Part shown: positions 19,997 through 29,517 of the stretch, one piece after another
How positions within the stretch are numbered: position 1 is the stretch's first letter
Layout of the letters: every line of letters starts with the position of its first letter
Position numbers and translations under genes: made by a program
The notes under the pieces: generated by a model
The model's input: the letters and a program-made list of their open reading frames with translations, nothing else
What the model was told of the DNA's origin: nothing
Database searches by the model: none
Source: SIG701 sp045539595
Lineage (GTDB): Bacteria; Bacillota; Clostridia; Oscillospirales; CAG-272
Assembly (NCBI GenBank): GCA_045539595.1
Contig: JAZQFQ010000116.1
Span: 1-35,041 of the forward strand
Length of the DNA stretch: 35,041 nucleotides
Direction: 5' to 3'

Positions 19997-22093
19997 TCAT
20001 CTTTTTATAGCAAAGATACCTTTTACATCCGCGTATCCGTTGTAGAAGCGGAAATAAACATGTGCACCTGTGCTTGTAGAATAGGTTCCTCTTCCGACCG
20101 CGTTCACAGACGGATCCGTTTTTGTTCCAGCTGCCGCCCTGCCTGACTCACTACCAGCAAACGTATAATTGCCGAGCTGGAGAGATTGCCCGCCAGAGAA
20201 GGAATATGTATGGCCATTGCCGAACCATGCATGATTATCAGTTCCATCAACCTGTTTGATAAGATCACCTATCATGCAGATTTTGGAATATGTGGTATTC
20301 AGGCCAGCCTGGCCGCTTGACATTGCGCCAGTCATGTAGTAACCGGTGCCTTGCAGTCTCAGTGTTCCACCGCCAAGGTCAACAGCTCTCACATTGCCGG
20401 CAACATCACCATCGCTGTATCTGATCGTCGGGCTGCTCCATCCACCAGTGACATCTGTGCAGTAATCCCAGGCAGAACCTGTCCACCGCAACAGCCATTC
20501 ACGCTCGTCAATCGTGAGCGATGCGATTGCACTGTATGGAGAATTCTCCGTAGCCATTCCAGCAGGAGTGCAATATGCTCTGAATCTGAGTGTACCGCCT
20601 TCCAGAATGTCCTCACCAGCAACAGTGAGCGTGACTGTTGTGTCTGCCGTTGTTGCGGGATATCCAGAAGCCACTCGCTTCCAGCTTCCACCATTCTCAG
20701 ACATCTCCAGATATACGCTCTGTGTGTTCGGTGCGTTGATATTGGAGATTTCAACCACAGCACCAATGCCGGACTCTGTAACACTGTCGATGACAGGAGC
20801 AGGAAGTGTGACAGACTGTGTGACTGTTATGCTTTGCTCTGTCGGATCTGAATTCTGGTATGTCACATTGTCGCCCAGAGCTGTGACACGGAAGAAATAA
20901 GTATTTCCATAGCTCGTGCTGGAATCAGTATAGCTTGTTGTGGACGGAGACAGCGAAGCCTGAATCACAGTCCAGTTGCTTTCGCTGGTGCTTCTTCGCT
21001 CGATCTTGTATCCGACCGCATCCGCAACAGTTCCTATGCCAATAATAACACTATAACCGGACTGCTGAAGCGCAACAGTAGGAGCAGGAAGCTTGTCCAA
21101 CATTGATGGCATTGTCACGCTGAAAATATCACTATAAACAGATGTCTCAAGACCGTCAGCCTTGTTCTTCAGCCTGTACTGCCAGATTTCTCCAGCGATC
21201 GGCTTCTCTGTTCCCATGAGGATGCCAATCCAGTATGCTTTTGTGCTCTCAGTGATGCTATGGTCGGCGAATACATAATCATTGTCGAATGTAACCCACT
21301 GACCTACCGAGCTTCTCTTGTACTCAATAGAGACTGAGGTTGCCCTCATATCGCCTCGCTGTACATCAATTCTGTTGTAATATCCGGTGCTGTACTCGCC
21401 ATAATAGGACGCACTCAGTGCTTTTGGCGGCAGGAGATAGTCTATATCTGCCTGAGGAAGTGTGATTGTCACCACGTTGCTGATGTCTGAAAGCAGTTTT
21501 CTGTTTGTTGCATCATACCATGCAATGATGAACTGATATGAGTTTCCAGAAACAAAAAACGATGCTGTCAGCCATGTGGATATGTTCTGAGCTACGCCGT
21601 ACGGAATCCATTCCGTATCGCCGAAAGCTCTATACCAGATCGCCCATGCACTGACTCCGGTCGGAATCTCCACCGGCTTCAGAGCTGGGAGTGGTCTGCC
21701 GTCTATGTAAAACACAAAGCCTTCGACCACAGGAGGAGCTTGCGCTGGTTCGTTTGGATAAAGCACTGTTACGATATTACTCTCAGGTGACGGATCTTTA
21801 TCATCTCCGGTCAGTATTACAGAAACTTCATACATAAGGCCAGCCACCGCAACATATGTGAACGATGTATAGCCGTCAGTTCCTGTTGTGATACCTCTTT
21901 CAGCGGTTTCGCCCCACTCTGTCCAAACAGTGCCGCCGTCCTGGCTTGTTCTATACCTGATTATAAATCTTGTGGCATCATCATATCTTTTGAATCTGAA
22001 CCACAATCTGCCTGATGAAACGCCAGTATATTCCAGCATGACAGGCTCATACTGGTTGGCCGTCAGAAAAAAAGTTCTTTGTCGGCGTAACAT
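19997..22093 (-). CDS. Tail/baseplate protein with fibronectin type III-like domains
   Basis: 698 residues; several Fn3-like units, for example LPAPTVALQQSG...VGYKIERRS...YTDSSTSYGNTYFFRVTALG (about 330-400), separated by Thr/Ser-rich strands, and a C-terminal beta-rich module (ICMIGDLIKQ, SLQLGNYTF, HVYFRFYNGYADVKGI). Starts within the end of the upstream glycine-rich protein, GAGGCGG upstream. Probably a structural baseplate or fibre component on the virion surface. Confidence 0.75.
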   Translation of the reverse strand: MLRRQRTFFLTANQYEPVMLEYTGVSSGRLWFRFKRYDDATRFIIRYRTSQDGGTVWTEWGETAERGITTGTDGYTSFTYVAVAGLMYEVSVILTGDDKDPSPESNIVTVLYPNEPAQAPPVVEGFVFYIDGRPLPALKPVEIPTGVSAWAIWYRAFGDTEWIPYGVAQNISTWLTASFFVSGNSYQFIIAWYDATNRKLLSDISNVVTITLPQADIDYLLPPKALSASYYGEYSTGYYNRIDVQRGDMRATSVSIEYKRSSVGQWVTFDNDYVFADHSITESTKAYWIGILMGTEKPIAGEIWQYRLKNKADGLETSVYSDIFSVTMPSMLDKLPAPTVALQQSGYSVIIGIGTVADAVGYKIERRSTSESNWTVIQASLSPSTTSYTDSSTSYGNTYFFRVTALGDNVTYQNSDPTEQSITVTQSVTLPAPVIDSVTESGIGAVVEISNINAPNTQSVYLEMSENGGSWKRVASGYPATTADTTVTLTVAGEDILEGGTLRFRAYCTPAGMATENSPYSAIASLTIDEREWLLRWTGSAWDYCTDVTGGWSSPTIRYSDGDVAGNVRAVDLGGGTLRLQGTGYYMTGAMSSGQAGLNTTYSKICMIGDLIKQVDGTDNHAWFGNGHTYSFSGGQSLQLGNYTFAGSESGRAAAGTKTDPSVNAVGRGTYSTSTGAHVYFRFYNGYADVKGIFAIKR

Positions 22094-24237
22094 AGAATGA
22101 TACCGCCTCTTCCTGAATTTCCAGCACCACCGTCTGCGCTTTGGAAGGCTGTCGTGACATAGCCGGAGAAAGCCATTTTCAGATAGATTTTTTTGTTTGT
22201 GCTGGGATCTGTCGCGCTCTGGTAATAATCCTGTGCAGAACCGAATCCGCCACGGCCACCGCCGCCATGTCCACCGTCACCGCCATCACCATAATTTTGT
22301 GTCTGCTGCACCTGACTCGGAGACGCCGTTGCAGCTGGAGGTGCCTGGTCAAAATGTCCGTACTCATATGCCGAATACCCGGAATGCTGGCTCGTGTCAT
22401 CATAGTAATCTATTACCTCGACAGAACCGCCATCTCCGCCATTCTGTAAGGCCATAGCACCAGATCCGCCAGCGCCGCCGTTTGTGATGGTCTGATCGAC
22501 CTTGCTGAATTTGAACTTCAAGCCTCTGCCGCCAGCGCCGCCCTGATAGGTCGTGCCGTTCCAGACAACATCCTCGCCCTTCTCGCCATTGCCAGCAGTC
22601 GATCCTCTTCCACCATTTCCTCCCTTGCATCCGTTCCGTCCCTTTTTCGCATATACTTCCTCATTGAACAAGTTTTTGATCCCGTTCGCGGAAATATATG
22701 CTGCGTTATCTGCAGATGAATAAACTGTTCCCGAAGGAGCTGTCACTGTTGAGGCGTTTCCCGCTCCCCCGACATTTCGAGCCTGTGTGCTTGCGCACTG
22801 TCTTCCAGCCGTTCCTCCGCTCCCGACAGAGCAGACATATCTCCCTGGCGTCGGATTGTGCAGAATCACCTCCCGGATTCTTCCACCATTTCCGCCGAAT
22901 CCGCCTTCTCCTCCTACACCGCCGGCCTGCAAATCGTTGTTATCATCCACACCCTTCAATCCAGATGATCCACCATTTCCGCCGCCGATGATCACGAATC
23001 GTGCGATCGTCGTTCCTTCCTGAATTTCGATATATCCGTTACCTGTTACATATGCCCAGTGCGTAAAATTGTTCCCGAATACGCTGGGCACATATCCAGA
23101 TATAAATTCACAGTTCGCCCGAATAAAAGATGAGATCTTTGCAATTATCTTTGTGAGATAAGCCTGGATTGTATCTCCAAATTTATCCACAAAGGAATAA
23201 ATTCCGCCGACCTTTTCCCCGTTCAGCTTCACCTCCGCCTGGACCGTTTCCCTGGAAGTGTAATAAGAGAGCATTCTGTCAGCAACATTTTCAGAATTGA
23301 TACCGGTGATCAGTGTAATGCCAGAGATTGAGACGGTGTTATTCTGTCCTCCGCTGCTTCTTGTTCTTGTTATGGTGCTCTTCTTATCAAAATATGGAAT
23401 TCCTGTCAGCGTTCCCTGTCCGCTCACAATCGCATAGTTAACGCCGATTTCCTCCACGGTCAGGCCGTCCACAACAATAGAGCCCAGATATACAGGCGCT
23501 GTATCAAAGACAAACAGCTTGCTGGATGCCGGTGAGCTGTCTGCATTATCAATCAGCGTGACACGTTCAATGGTGTCCACATACTGGAAGGAATGCTCCG
23601 TCACCTCGATCCGCGTCGCGACAGAAGGATAGTTCACTGATGCGCCCTGGAAAATTCTACTTTCCGGTATTGCTACCGGTGTGCCTGGGCGAAGATATGT
23701 GAAATGCATATCTCCGTTTGCATTCCGGATAATGCTGATATTTTCCGCAAAGAGGACCTGATGCAGGTTGTCGCGTTTCGTTGCATATGGCAGCCATCCG
23801 AAAATCTTTGTCTCTCCTACATCAGCGTCATAGGTGTATGGCACCGTTCCGCCGATCAGTTCATTTATGAGCGCCGAAAACAGCGTCCCTGTGTACACGC
23901 CGCCGGCATGATACTGTTTATCCAGGATACCGATTGCAGAAATGGCGTTGATTCTGTATCTTGTTTTCGTCAGCCTGTCGATGGTCTTAACGTACATCTT
24001 CCTCTGAAGTGTGTTGCCGATATAGTGCCAGACCGGTGTACCATACGGCAGGAGGCGGATATCAGGGCCTGAGCCCCTGGTGTATTCTACTGTGATTTCC
24101 GCCACGTCAATTGCCAACTTATTGGCCATGATATCAACACTCTCCGCCGGCTCTACAGAAACGACTTTTTTTCCGTTGAAGTTGTAGATCTCTGTGTCCA
24201 GACTCTGCAGGATGATTCTGTTATTGATAGCTGCCAT
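22063..24237 (-). CDS. Tail tip protein with a glycine-rich C-terminal domain
   Basis: 724 residues. The N-terminal about 390 resemble phage tail-hub/endopeptidase-like proteins (VEPAESVDIMANKLAIDVAEI, KMYVKTIDRLTKTRYRINAIS, GVYTGTLFSALINELI). From about 410 on it is rich in GG and GGxGG motifs (GGVGGEGGFGGNGG, GGNGGRGSTAGNGEKGE), ending AGNSGRGGIILCYADKELFF. Poly-glycine segments of this kind pack as polyglycine II bundles in some phage adhesins. Follows the tape-measure and small tail genes, as a tail-hub protein should. Confidence 0.72.
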   Translation of the reverse strand: MAAINNRIILQSLDTEIYNFNGKKVVSVEPAESVDIMANKLAIDVAEITVEYTRGSGPDIRLLPYGTPVWHYIGNTLQRKMYVKTIDRLTKTRYRINAISAIGILDKQYHAGGVYTGTLFSALINELIGGTVPYTYDADVGETKIFGWLPYATKRDNLHQVLFAENISIIRNANGDMHFTYLRPGTPVAIPESRIFQGASVNYPSVATRIEVTEHSFQYVDTIERVTLIDNADSSPASSKLFVFDTAPVYLGSIVVDGLTVEEIGVNYAIVSGQGTLTGIPYFDKKSTITRTRSSGGQNNTVSISGITLITGINSENVADRMLSYYTSRETVQAEVKLNGEKVGGIYSFVDKFGDTIQAYLTKIIAKISSFIRANCEFISGYVPSVFGNNFTHWAYVTGNGYIEIQEGTTIARFVIIGGGNGGSSGLKGVDDNNDLQAGGVGGEGGFGGNGGRIREVILHNPTPGRYVCSVGSGGTAGRQCASTQARNVGGAGNASTVTAPSGTVYSSADNAAYISANGIKNLFNEEVYAKKGRNGCKGGNGGRGSTAGNGEKGEDVVWNGTTYQGGAGGRGLKFKFSKVDQTITNGGAGGSGAMALQNGGDGGSVEVIDYYDDTSQHSGYSAYEYGHFDQAPPAATASPSQVQQTQNYGDGGDGGHGGGGRGGFGSAQDYYQSATDPSTNKKIYLKMAFSGYVTTAFQSADGGAGNSGRGGIILCYADKELFF

Positions 24238-24240
24238 ATA

Positions 24241-24627
24241 TTACTCCGTTCTCTGTGGCTCGATCGGCTGGAAGACGATATCCAGCCCGCCCCAGCGTCG
24301 ATTTGCTCCGATCTTCCGCTTTAAGCGATCTGTCCCGCTCAGGATCATTGCTTCAAACGTCAGTGAGCTCTGCCCATATGGGACCTGAACCGTGTGATAT
24401 TCCACCGGCGCAGTGATTGCCTGGTAAAAAGCATCATATGCGCTGAAATTATTCTTGTTAGGCTCCACATGGAGTTTGTAGGAATAATTGGTGCCGAGAA
24501 TATCCGGTATTTCCCGTCCTGTCTGGGCGGTTCCCCCGAGCTTCCCCTGCTTCAATTCAAAGGACCTTTCGATCTCTGATGTAACGATCACATCATAATC
24601 GGTTCCGTCTATTGTGATTCCGCTCAT
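24241..24627 (-). CDS. Small tail protein
   Basis: 128 residues, beta-rich (SGITIDGTDYDVIVTSEIERSFELKQGKLGG, VEYHTVQVPYGQSSLTFEAMI). Lies between tape measure and tail-hub gene, the place of the distal tail protein, but shorter than typical Dit. Assigned from position. Confidence 0.6.
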   Translation of the reverse strand: MSGITIDGTDYDVIVTSEIERSFELKQGKLGGTAQTGREIPDILGTNYSYKLHVEPNKNNFSAYDAFYQAITAPVEYHTVQVPYGQSSLTFEAMILSGTDRLKRKIGANRRWGGLDIVFQPIEPQRTE

Positions 24628-24635
24628 ACTTCACC

Positions 24636-26747
24636 TCATGCCGGCGCATAGCTGTCGCCTAATCTTTGTGTTTCGGTTTCAATCATCGGCTTGAGAATCA
24701 TCGCCAGTGGAGCCAGAGCACCTTCAAATTTCACGTTTACATTTGAAACGATCTGAACGGTTGAGGATCCAGCTCTTGCCGGCGTTGCGCCGCTTTCCGG
24801 ATTCTGATTTCCATACCCGTTCAGGAGGAATCCGCCGCTCATTTCATCCGCTGTGATCTGCGCCAGATTCACGAGTTCCTTTTCCACAAGCCCGGTGTTT
24901 TGCCGGATGCCCTGTGCGAAGAGGCGCATCATATCCGGTGCGAATGTATGGAAGTTTTTGAGAGGCCCTTCATCCGGCTCTGAAAAATGCAGGACGCCTG
25001 CCACTTTCGACGCTGCTGCTGATGCGATCTGTCCGAGGGCTCCGAGTTTTTCCTTAATTCCGCTGATGAAATTATTCATCAGGTCACGGCCCCAGCTCAA
25101 TGCCTGGCTAACGACATTGGAAATTGTGCTTCTCACGTTATCCATTGCCGTGCTGACTGCATTCCTCACATTGTCAAATCCGGTCCTGACGCTGGAGGCA
25201 AGATTCTGAACAAACTGAATTACCGTCTGGCACAGATTGCTCCATGTCTGCTTCATGTTCTCCCAGTCTGCTTTCAGTTCAGCACCGCCCTGGAGAAATT
25301 TTGCTTTGATTTCATCCCAGTGTTTTGCTACTGTCACACCGATTGCGATGGCTGCCGTTACTGCTGCAACAACGAGCCCGATCGGACTTGTGAGGAAAGT
25401 AATGGCTGCCGACAGTGTGCTGATCGCGCTCATGACCGTGCTGATGGTTGAAATTACTCCCAGCACCGCTGCCACGACGCCTGCGATTGTCGCGATCGTC
25501 TGGATCTGTGACGAATCCAGATTTGTCAGGTAGCTTATCACGCCATTGATGGTGTTCTTCAGATTTTCAAACGCTGGGATCAGGCTCTCCGGCAGGATGC
25601 TTTCTATGGATGCGAATATCTGCTCCATTATCTCCGGAATTGCATCTCCGATTGCTTTCATGATCCCAGGCAGATTTTCAATCACTGCAGAAACCATGGA
25701 TGCCGCCGCATTCAGGAGAGAAGGCAGCAGATCGGTGATCAGTCCCGGCAGCTCAGCCGCAATGATCGGCGCTGCCTCTTTCACGATCTGCGAAATGCCC
25801 TGCATCGTCTGTTTGATCGCCGGCGTCAGATTTCTCAGTGCTATCACGCCACGGTGCACGAATGTTCCGATCAGGCTGCCAAGATCTGCGTTCGGATCTG
25901 CAAGGCCGGTGATCAGATTTTGCCAGGATGCCTTCATGGCTGCGATGGATCCTGTCAGCGTCTGTTCAGATTCTTTGACCGTGTTATTTGTCAGGCCTAA
26001 ATCTTCCACGCCCTTCTCCAGCATTTTGCTGACAGCCTCCTGATACTCTGCCACCGGCACCTTTGTCAGATCGGTGTAGCTCTTGCTCAGATATCCGGCA
26101 GCCTGTGCCTGGGAGAGGAAGTCTTTACTCAGTGCCGGCAGAATCCCGGAAAACTGATCTGCTATGCTCTGATAGCTGGATGCCGAGCGTGTGATAAGAG
26201 CGAATTTGTCGTTGAGGTTTGCAACATCCTTACCGGTTCCGCTGGCGTAGTCCGCAATCGCCTGCATACCTCGTTTTGCTGTTTCATAGCCTTTTTCATC
26301 CCCCATTGTCTGGGAGAACGTAGCGCCGACAGAGTTCATCATGGAGAGGTATTCGCTTGCAGATAGATTCATGGTCCTGTAGGCGTCCTGGGCATCTGCT
26401 GCGATCTTTTTATAATCCATCTGGTCAAAGATCTTCTGTGCGCCTCCCACCAGCTGCTCATATTCGCCATACTGTTTGACAGCAGTTTTCGTAAGCCCGA
26501 CCACCGCAGTTGACGCCGCGCCGATCGCCGCCACGCCTACCTTTGCAGCTGCCGCAAGTGTGTTTGAAACCACACTTTTGACCTTTTCCATCCCGGTCAT
26601 TGCGGACGATCTGAAGCTCTCTCCAAATTGTTTTCCTCCGGAGTCTCCCGCTCTACCCGTTTCGCCGGTGATTGCTGTCTTTACAGTATCGCCGAAGCCC
26701 TGCATGGACGGCACGATCTGTACATATGCTTTTCCTATTTCTGTCAT
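24636..26747 (-). CDS. Tail tape-measure protein
   Basis: 703 residues: MTEIGKAYVQIVPSMQGFGD at the start, long helical regions, internal hydrophobic stretches (about 400-465) and the FISGIKEKLGALGQIASAAASKV segment common to siphovirus tape measures. Sets tail length; 703 residues would suggest a tail of roughly 100 nm by the usual 1.5 angstrom per residue rule. Start overlaps the chaperone T frame as ATGA. Confidence 0.9.
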   Translation of the reverse strand: MTEIGKAYVQIVPSMQGFGDTVKTAITGETGRAGDSGGKQFGESFRSSAMTGMEKVKSVVSNTLAAAAKVGVAAIGAASTAVVGLTKTAVKQYGEYEQLVGGAQKIFDQMDYKKIAADAQDAYRTMNLSASEYLSMMNSVGATFSQTMGDEKGYETAKRGMQAIADYASGTGKDVANLNDKFALITRSASSYQSIADQFSGILPALSKDFLSQAQAAGYLSKSYTDLTKVPVAEYQEAVSKMLEKGVEDLGLTNNTVKESEQTLTGSIAAMKASWQNLITGLADPNADLGSLIGTFVHRGVIALRNLTPAIKQTMQGISQIVKEAAPIIAAELPGLITDLLPSLLNAAASMVSAVIENLPGIMKAIGDAIPEIMEQIFASIESILPESLIPAFENLKNTINGVISYLTNLDSSQIQTIATIAGVVAAVLGVISTISTVMSAISTLSAAITFLTSPIGLVVAAVTAAIAIGVTVAKHWDEIKAKFLQGGAELKADWENMKQTWSNLCQTVIQFVQNLASSVRTGFDNVRNAVSTAMDNVRSTISNVVSQALSWGRDLMNNFISGIKEKLGALGQIASAAASKVAGVLHFSEPDEGPLKNFHTFAPDMMRLFAQGIRQNTGLVEKELVNLAQITADEMSGGFLLNGYGNQNPESGATPARAGSSTVQIVSNVNVKFEGALAPLAMILKPMIETETQRLGDSYAPA

Positions 26748-27085
26748 GTTCCCTGTCCCTTTCCGGATAGCAGCCTTGCACGCTCAGCCATGAATTCCTC
26801 CGGAGTGTCGAACGTCTCTGCCTCGTCGTCTCTCTTTTCGCCCATCAGTATGGAAAAGATTGACTTCGGCCGATTTTGTCCGTTCGCGCCGTCTTCCGAT
26901 TTCATCCAGACAAGTGTATTTATTCCGTCTGCAATGATTGCCAGCAGGATCGTGTCCGTCGGCAGTTCCCTGTAGCCGTTGATTTTTGCCTTTGTCCTGG
27001 AATGATCCGGTAAACCGGCAACAAGGGCTGCCAGTTTACTTACCGGCAGCCCTTCATAGTCGAGGATGTGATAATACTGAGCCAT
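26744..27085 (-). CDS. Tail assembly chaperone, T part (DUF5361)
   Basis: From YYHILDYEGLPVSKLAALVAG the sequence matches DUF5361 chaperones, which load tail protein onto the tape measure. There is no ribosome site before the ATG; the frame is continuous upstream to the A9 slip site in the G gene, so it is probably made only as a G-T fusion. The G-T joint runs ...NSKKK-IIILAEALRDK. Confidence 0.8.
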   Translation of the reverse strand: MAQYYHILDYEGLPVSKLAALVAGLPDHSRTKAKINGYRELPTDTILLAIIADGINTLVWMKSEDGANGQNRPKSIFSILMGEKRDDEAETFDTPEEFMAERARLLSGKGQGT

Positions 27086-27132
27086 GTCGCATGTCAGGCT
27101 GTCCTTATCTCGCAGAGCCTCGGCGAGGATGA

Positions 27133-27399
27133 TTATTTTTTTTTAGAATTCAGCTGGCCGAAGATCTCTTCGATTGCTTTCATAACAGAATCCACGGAAG
27201 CCCTGCCGTTTTCGCCTTTCAACTGATCGTACAGTTCATTCCGCTTCGCTTTATCAAGGCCGAAAAGCTTCATCATCCTGACGCCCGCAGTCGGATCTCC
27301 GTCCTCCAGGACTGTCAGCTGTTCCAGCATTTCCGCGTCATCTATCGCGGTTTCATCAATCTCCGCCTCAAATCCGCATGATAATTTGATTTTCGTCAT
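27133..27399 (-). CDS. Tail assembly chaperone, G part
   Basis: 88 residues, acidic: MTKIKLSCGFEAEIDETAID, KLFGLDKAKRNELYDQLKG, ending SKKK. Lies between the major tail protein and the tape measure, the standard place. Its last codons are a run of nine adenines followed by the stop. Confidence 0.82.
   Translation of the reverse strand: MTKIKLSCGFEAEIDETAIDDAEMLEQLTVLEDGDPTAGVRMMKLFGLDKAKRNELYDQLKGENGRASVDSVMKAIEEIFGQLNSKKK
27136..27144 (-). promoter_or_regulatory. Programmed -1 frameshift site
   Basis: Nine adenines on the minus strand immediately before TAA. A -1 slip gives AAA-ATA-ATC and continues in the DUF5361 frame with no stop through to 26744. G/GT frameshifting is conserved in siphophages. 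Confidence 0.8.
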
Positions 27400-27419
27400 A
27401 TCCTCATTCCTCCGATTAA

Positions 27420-27980
27420 TCAGGTGGAAGCGCCTTTGATATACTCGTAGTGGTAGTTCCCTGCGCTGTCAGCATGTGCTTTCAGCGTGATACCATAACC
27501 GACCGGCTCATTACGGCGGTACACGATTTCCTCAATTTCCGAAATGGATGCATCCGGAATGCAGATGCGCTTGAGCACGCCGCCCCGCATAATCATATCA
27601 ACGACCCAGGCTGCATTCTCGTGCTCCTCTCCGTTCACTTCCACAGTGATGCCTGTCGAAAGCGTGCCGGAGACATTGCCATCATTGTGGACTGCCTTCA
27701 GCACCTCCACGTTGAGTGCCTCAATGAGCGTCACATGGAATGTGTCTTCCGGATTGCTCTCCGCCTCATAGACAGAATCTCCGCCCCATTCACGGATGGA
27801 TTCCGTGTCGAAGCGCCTGCCATTGGAAACGCCGTCCTCGCTCACGTAACCCAGCGGTTTGAATGCTGCTGCCAGCTCAGAAGTCGCATCAGTAGGCACT
27901 GCAGTGCCGGCAACAGCACGGTAGATGGAGCCGGCGATCTTCGGTTTTCCCGTAGATACGTTAGCTTTTGTATTTGCCAT
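27420..27980 (-). CDS. Major tail protein
   Basis: 186 residues beginning MANTKANVSTGKPKIAGSIY, with GYVSEDGVSNGRRFDTESIREWGG and a beta-rich centre typical of siphovirus tail-tube subunits. Directly before the tail chaperones and after the tail completion genes. No Ig-like C-terminal domain. Confidence 0.87.
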   Translation of the reverse strand: MANTKANVSTGKPKIAGSIYRAVAGTAVPTDATSELAAAFKPLGYVSEDGVSNGRRFDTESIREWGGDSVYEAESNPEDTFHVTLIEALNVEVLKAVHNDGNVSGTLSTGITVEVNGEEHENAAWVVDMIMRGGVLKRICIPDASISEIEEIVYRRNEPVGYGITLKAHADSAGNYHYEYIKGAST

Positions 27981-27992
27981 TTTGTTTCCTCC

Positions 27993-28340
27993 TCAATAGG
28001 TGATATCAAATACCGCCTGATATCTGTAATCTCTGGTTTCTGGATCTGTATAGTTATAATCGCTGTTACAGTCACATGCACTGACATCCCGCTCATCAGG
28101 CAGGTTCTCCATGTAGCTCTTCAGCATATTATTCAGCGCTGCAGCCTCAAAAAGACTCGGCGCATATGACTGCACAGCAAACGTCGCGGAGTAGATTTTG
28201 TTTTCCTCTCCGCTCCCCGTTTTCTCCAGGATTACATATTTTGCCGGCAGCGTTTCCGGCCTTTCCATATACACCGGCACAGGCGGATCCAGTGCATTCA
28301 GCTTCTCCTGCAGGAATTGCAGAATGGTTTCTTCAATCAT
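27993..28340 (-). CDS. Tail completion / terminator protein
   Basis: 115 residues: MIEETILQFLQEKLNAL, PVYMERPETLPAKYVILEKTG, ATFAVQSYAPSLFEAAALN. Pattern and location match tail terminator proteins (gp U/SPP1 gp17-like) that cap the tail tube beneath the connector. Confidence 0.72.
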   Translation of the reverse strand: MIEETILQFLQEKLNALDPPVPVYMERPETLPAKYVILEKTGSGEENKIYSATFAVQSYAPSLFEAAALNNMLKSYMENLPDERDVSACDCNSDYNYTDPETRDYRYQAVFDITY

Positions 28341-28348
28341 AGTTTTTA

Positions 28349-28612
28349 TTACTTATTCCGCGTCTTCTTCACATTGTTTCCGAAGGCCTTCAGTAATGTA
28401 TTATTACGATAGTTATCCGTCTGTGCCGACTTGGTTGCGGCGATTATTGTCGCGACTTGTCTCGTTGGCATTCCTTTCACTTCCGTAAAATACCCTTCTC
28501 CACAATATGAAACACGATCTCGCGCTTCAGCCAGAAGCATTCTTCCCATCTCTTCTGAACGCATAATTTTTCCAATTCCGGCATAACTGAGCTTCACTTT
28601 CACCTTGCTCAT
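28349..28612 (-). CDS. HK97 gp10-like head-tail protein
   Basis: 87 residues from the ATG at 28612 (GTGGAGG upstream; the longer frame has no site). MSKVKVKLSYAGIGKIMRSEEM with EARDRVSYCGEGYF fits the gp10/neck family, short form. Overlaps the upstream gene's stop. Confidence 0.7.
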   Translation of the reverse strand: MSKVKVKLSYAGIGKIMRSEEMGRMLLAEARDRVSYCGEGYFTEVKGMPTRQVATIIAATKSAQTDNYRNNTLLKAFGNNVKKTRNK

Positions 28613-28953
28613 TCGATTGCCTCCACTCTCACTTTTTTGTTCCAGTAAAGAGGGATCAATCCTTCTATTCCTTCTGTAGGCATGCCGATGACTTTCCACT
28701 TTCTGCCGAAGAACTCCACTTCACAGTTTTCCCATTGATGGTTATCGCCTTTCGGGATCGCGAGAATATATGCTGACCTTCTGCTATTCAGATCCGTCTC
28801 AGCAAATACTGTTTCTCCTGCAGATCCTTCCGGTGCCACCAGCACGTTTTTCACTTCTGTAATGGCTGCTCCGAATATCGGAGCATTGAAAGGATCCACC
28901 CCCGTCTGGGCCCGCTCATAGAGCATCACGGATATTCCCTTCAGCTTCGGCAT
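28609..28953 (-). CDS. Head closure protein
   Basis: 114 residues: PKLKGISVMLYERAQTGVDPFNAP at the start, then a small beta-barrel part (NCEVEFFGRKWKVIG). Position after the Gp19-type connector matches the head closure protein. Confidence 0.68.
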   Translation of the reverse strand: MPKLKGISVMLYERAQTGVDPFNAPIFGAAITEVKNVLVAPEGSAGETVFAETDLNSRRSAYILAIPKGDNHQWENCEVEFFGRKWKVIGMPTEGIEGLIPLYWNKKVRVEAIE

Positions 28954-29372
28954 GAGCAGCTCCTCCCGTCGTCCGGCATCATGTTGATCATCCCCAGGCG
29001 CTGCCGGCGTAGGCCGAGCCGCTTGAGATCATTTTTCATGATGGCTGCTGCGATGCCGCCTCCCGGAATTGCATATGTCCCCGACCAGGTATATCCGAGT
29101 GCGGACTGCGATTCCTGGGACATTGGCTCGTCCTGCGTGTTCTGCCGGAGGACACGGCCGAGAATGTCCACCGTCACGAGCTTGACGGTGGACCTGTATG
29201 AACCATCGAAGTCGGTGGAGATCATCCCGTCGATGTCTTTTCCGACCTTCTTCGCTTCCTGCCGCAGGGTGTCTGAAATCAGAGGGAGAAGGGCTTCCGC
29301 CCTCTCAATCTCCTGTGTAGAAAGAGAACGCCACAGCGTAATGACGTCCTCAACTGTGGCGAATGCGCTCAT
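28941..29372 (-). CDS. Head-tail connector, Gp19/Gp15/Gp42 family
   Basis: 143 residues: FATVEDVITLWRSLSTQEIERAEALLPLISDTLR, then ALGYTWSGTYAIPGGG. These are the helical adaptor proteins binding under the portal. Standard position downstream of the major capsid gene. Confidence 0.82.
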   Translation of the reverse strand: MSAFATVEDVITLWRSLSTQEIERAEALLPLISDTLRQEAKKVGKDIDGMISTDFDGSYRSTVKLVTVDILGRVLRQNTQDEPMSQESQSALGYTWSGTYAIPGGGIAAAIMKNDLKRLGLRRQRLGMINMMPDDGRSCSCRS

Positions 29373-29507
29373 TTACTCCTCCTGTTTTTTCCCCTCGTCC
29401 TCAGTTTCTTCCTGCCCTTTTGGCTTCTCTTTAACTGGGACCCATACGCCGCTCAGTTTGCTCTTAACATCAACTACAGCGCCTGTTTCAGTGTTTCTGT
29501 ACTTCAT
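29373..29507 (-). CDS. 44-residue charged protein
   Basis: MKYRNTETGAVVDVKSKLSG, then a Lys/Glu-rich end. AAGGAG just before ATG. Short proteins with a YRN..TG..V motif often follow the capsid gene in Firmicutes phages; role unknown. Confidence 0.65.
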   Translation of the reverse strand: MKYRNTETGAVVDVKSKLSGVWVPVKEKPKGQEETEDEGKKQEE

Positions 29508-29517
29508 TTCTCACTCC

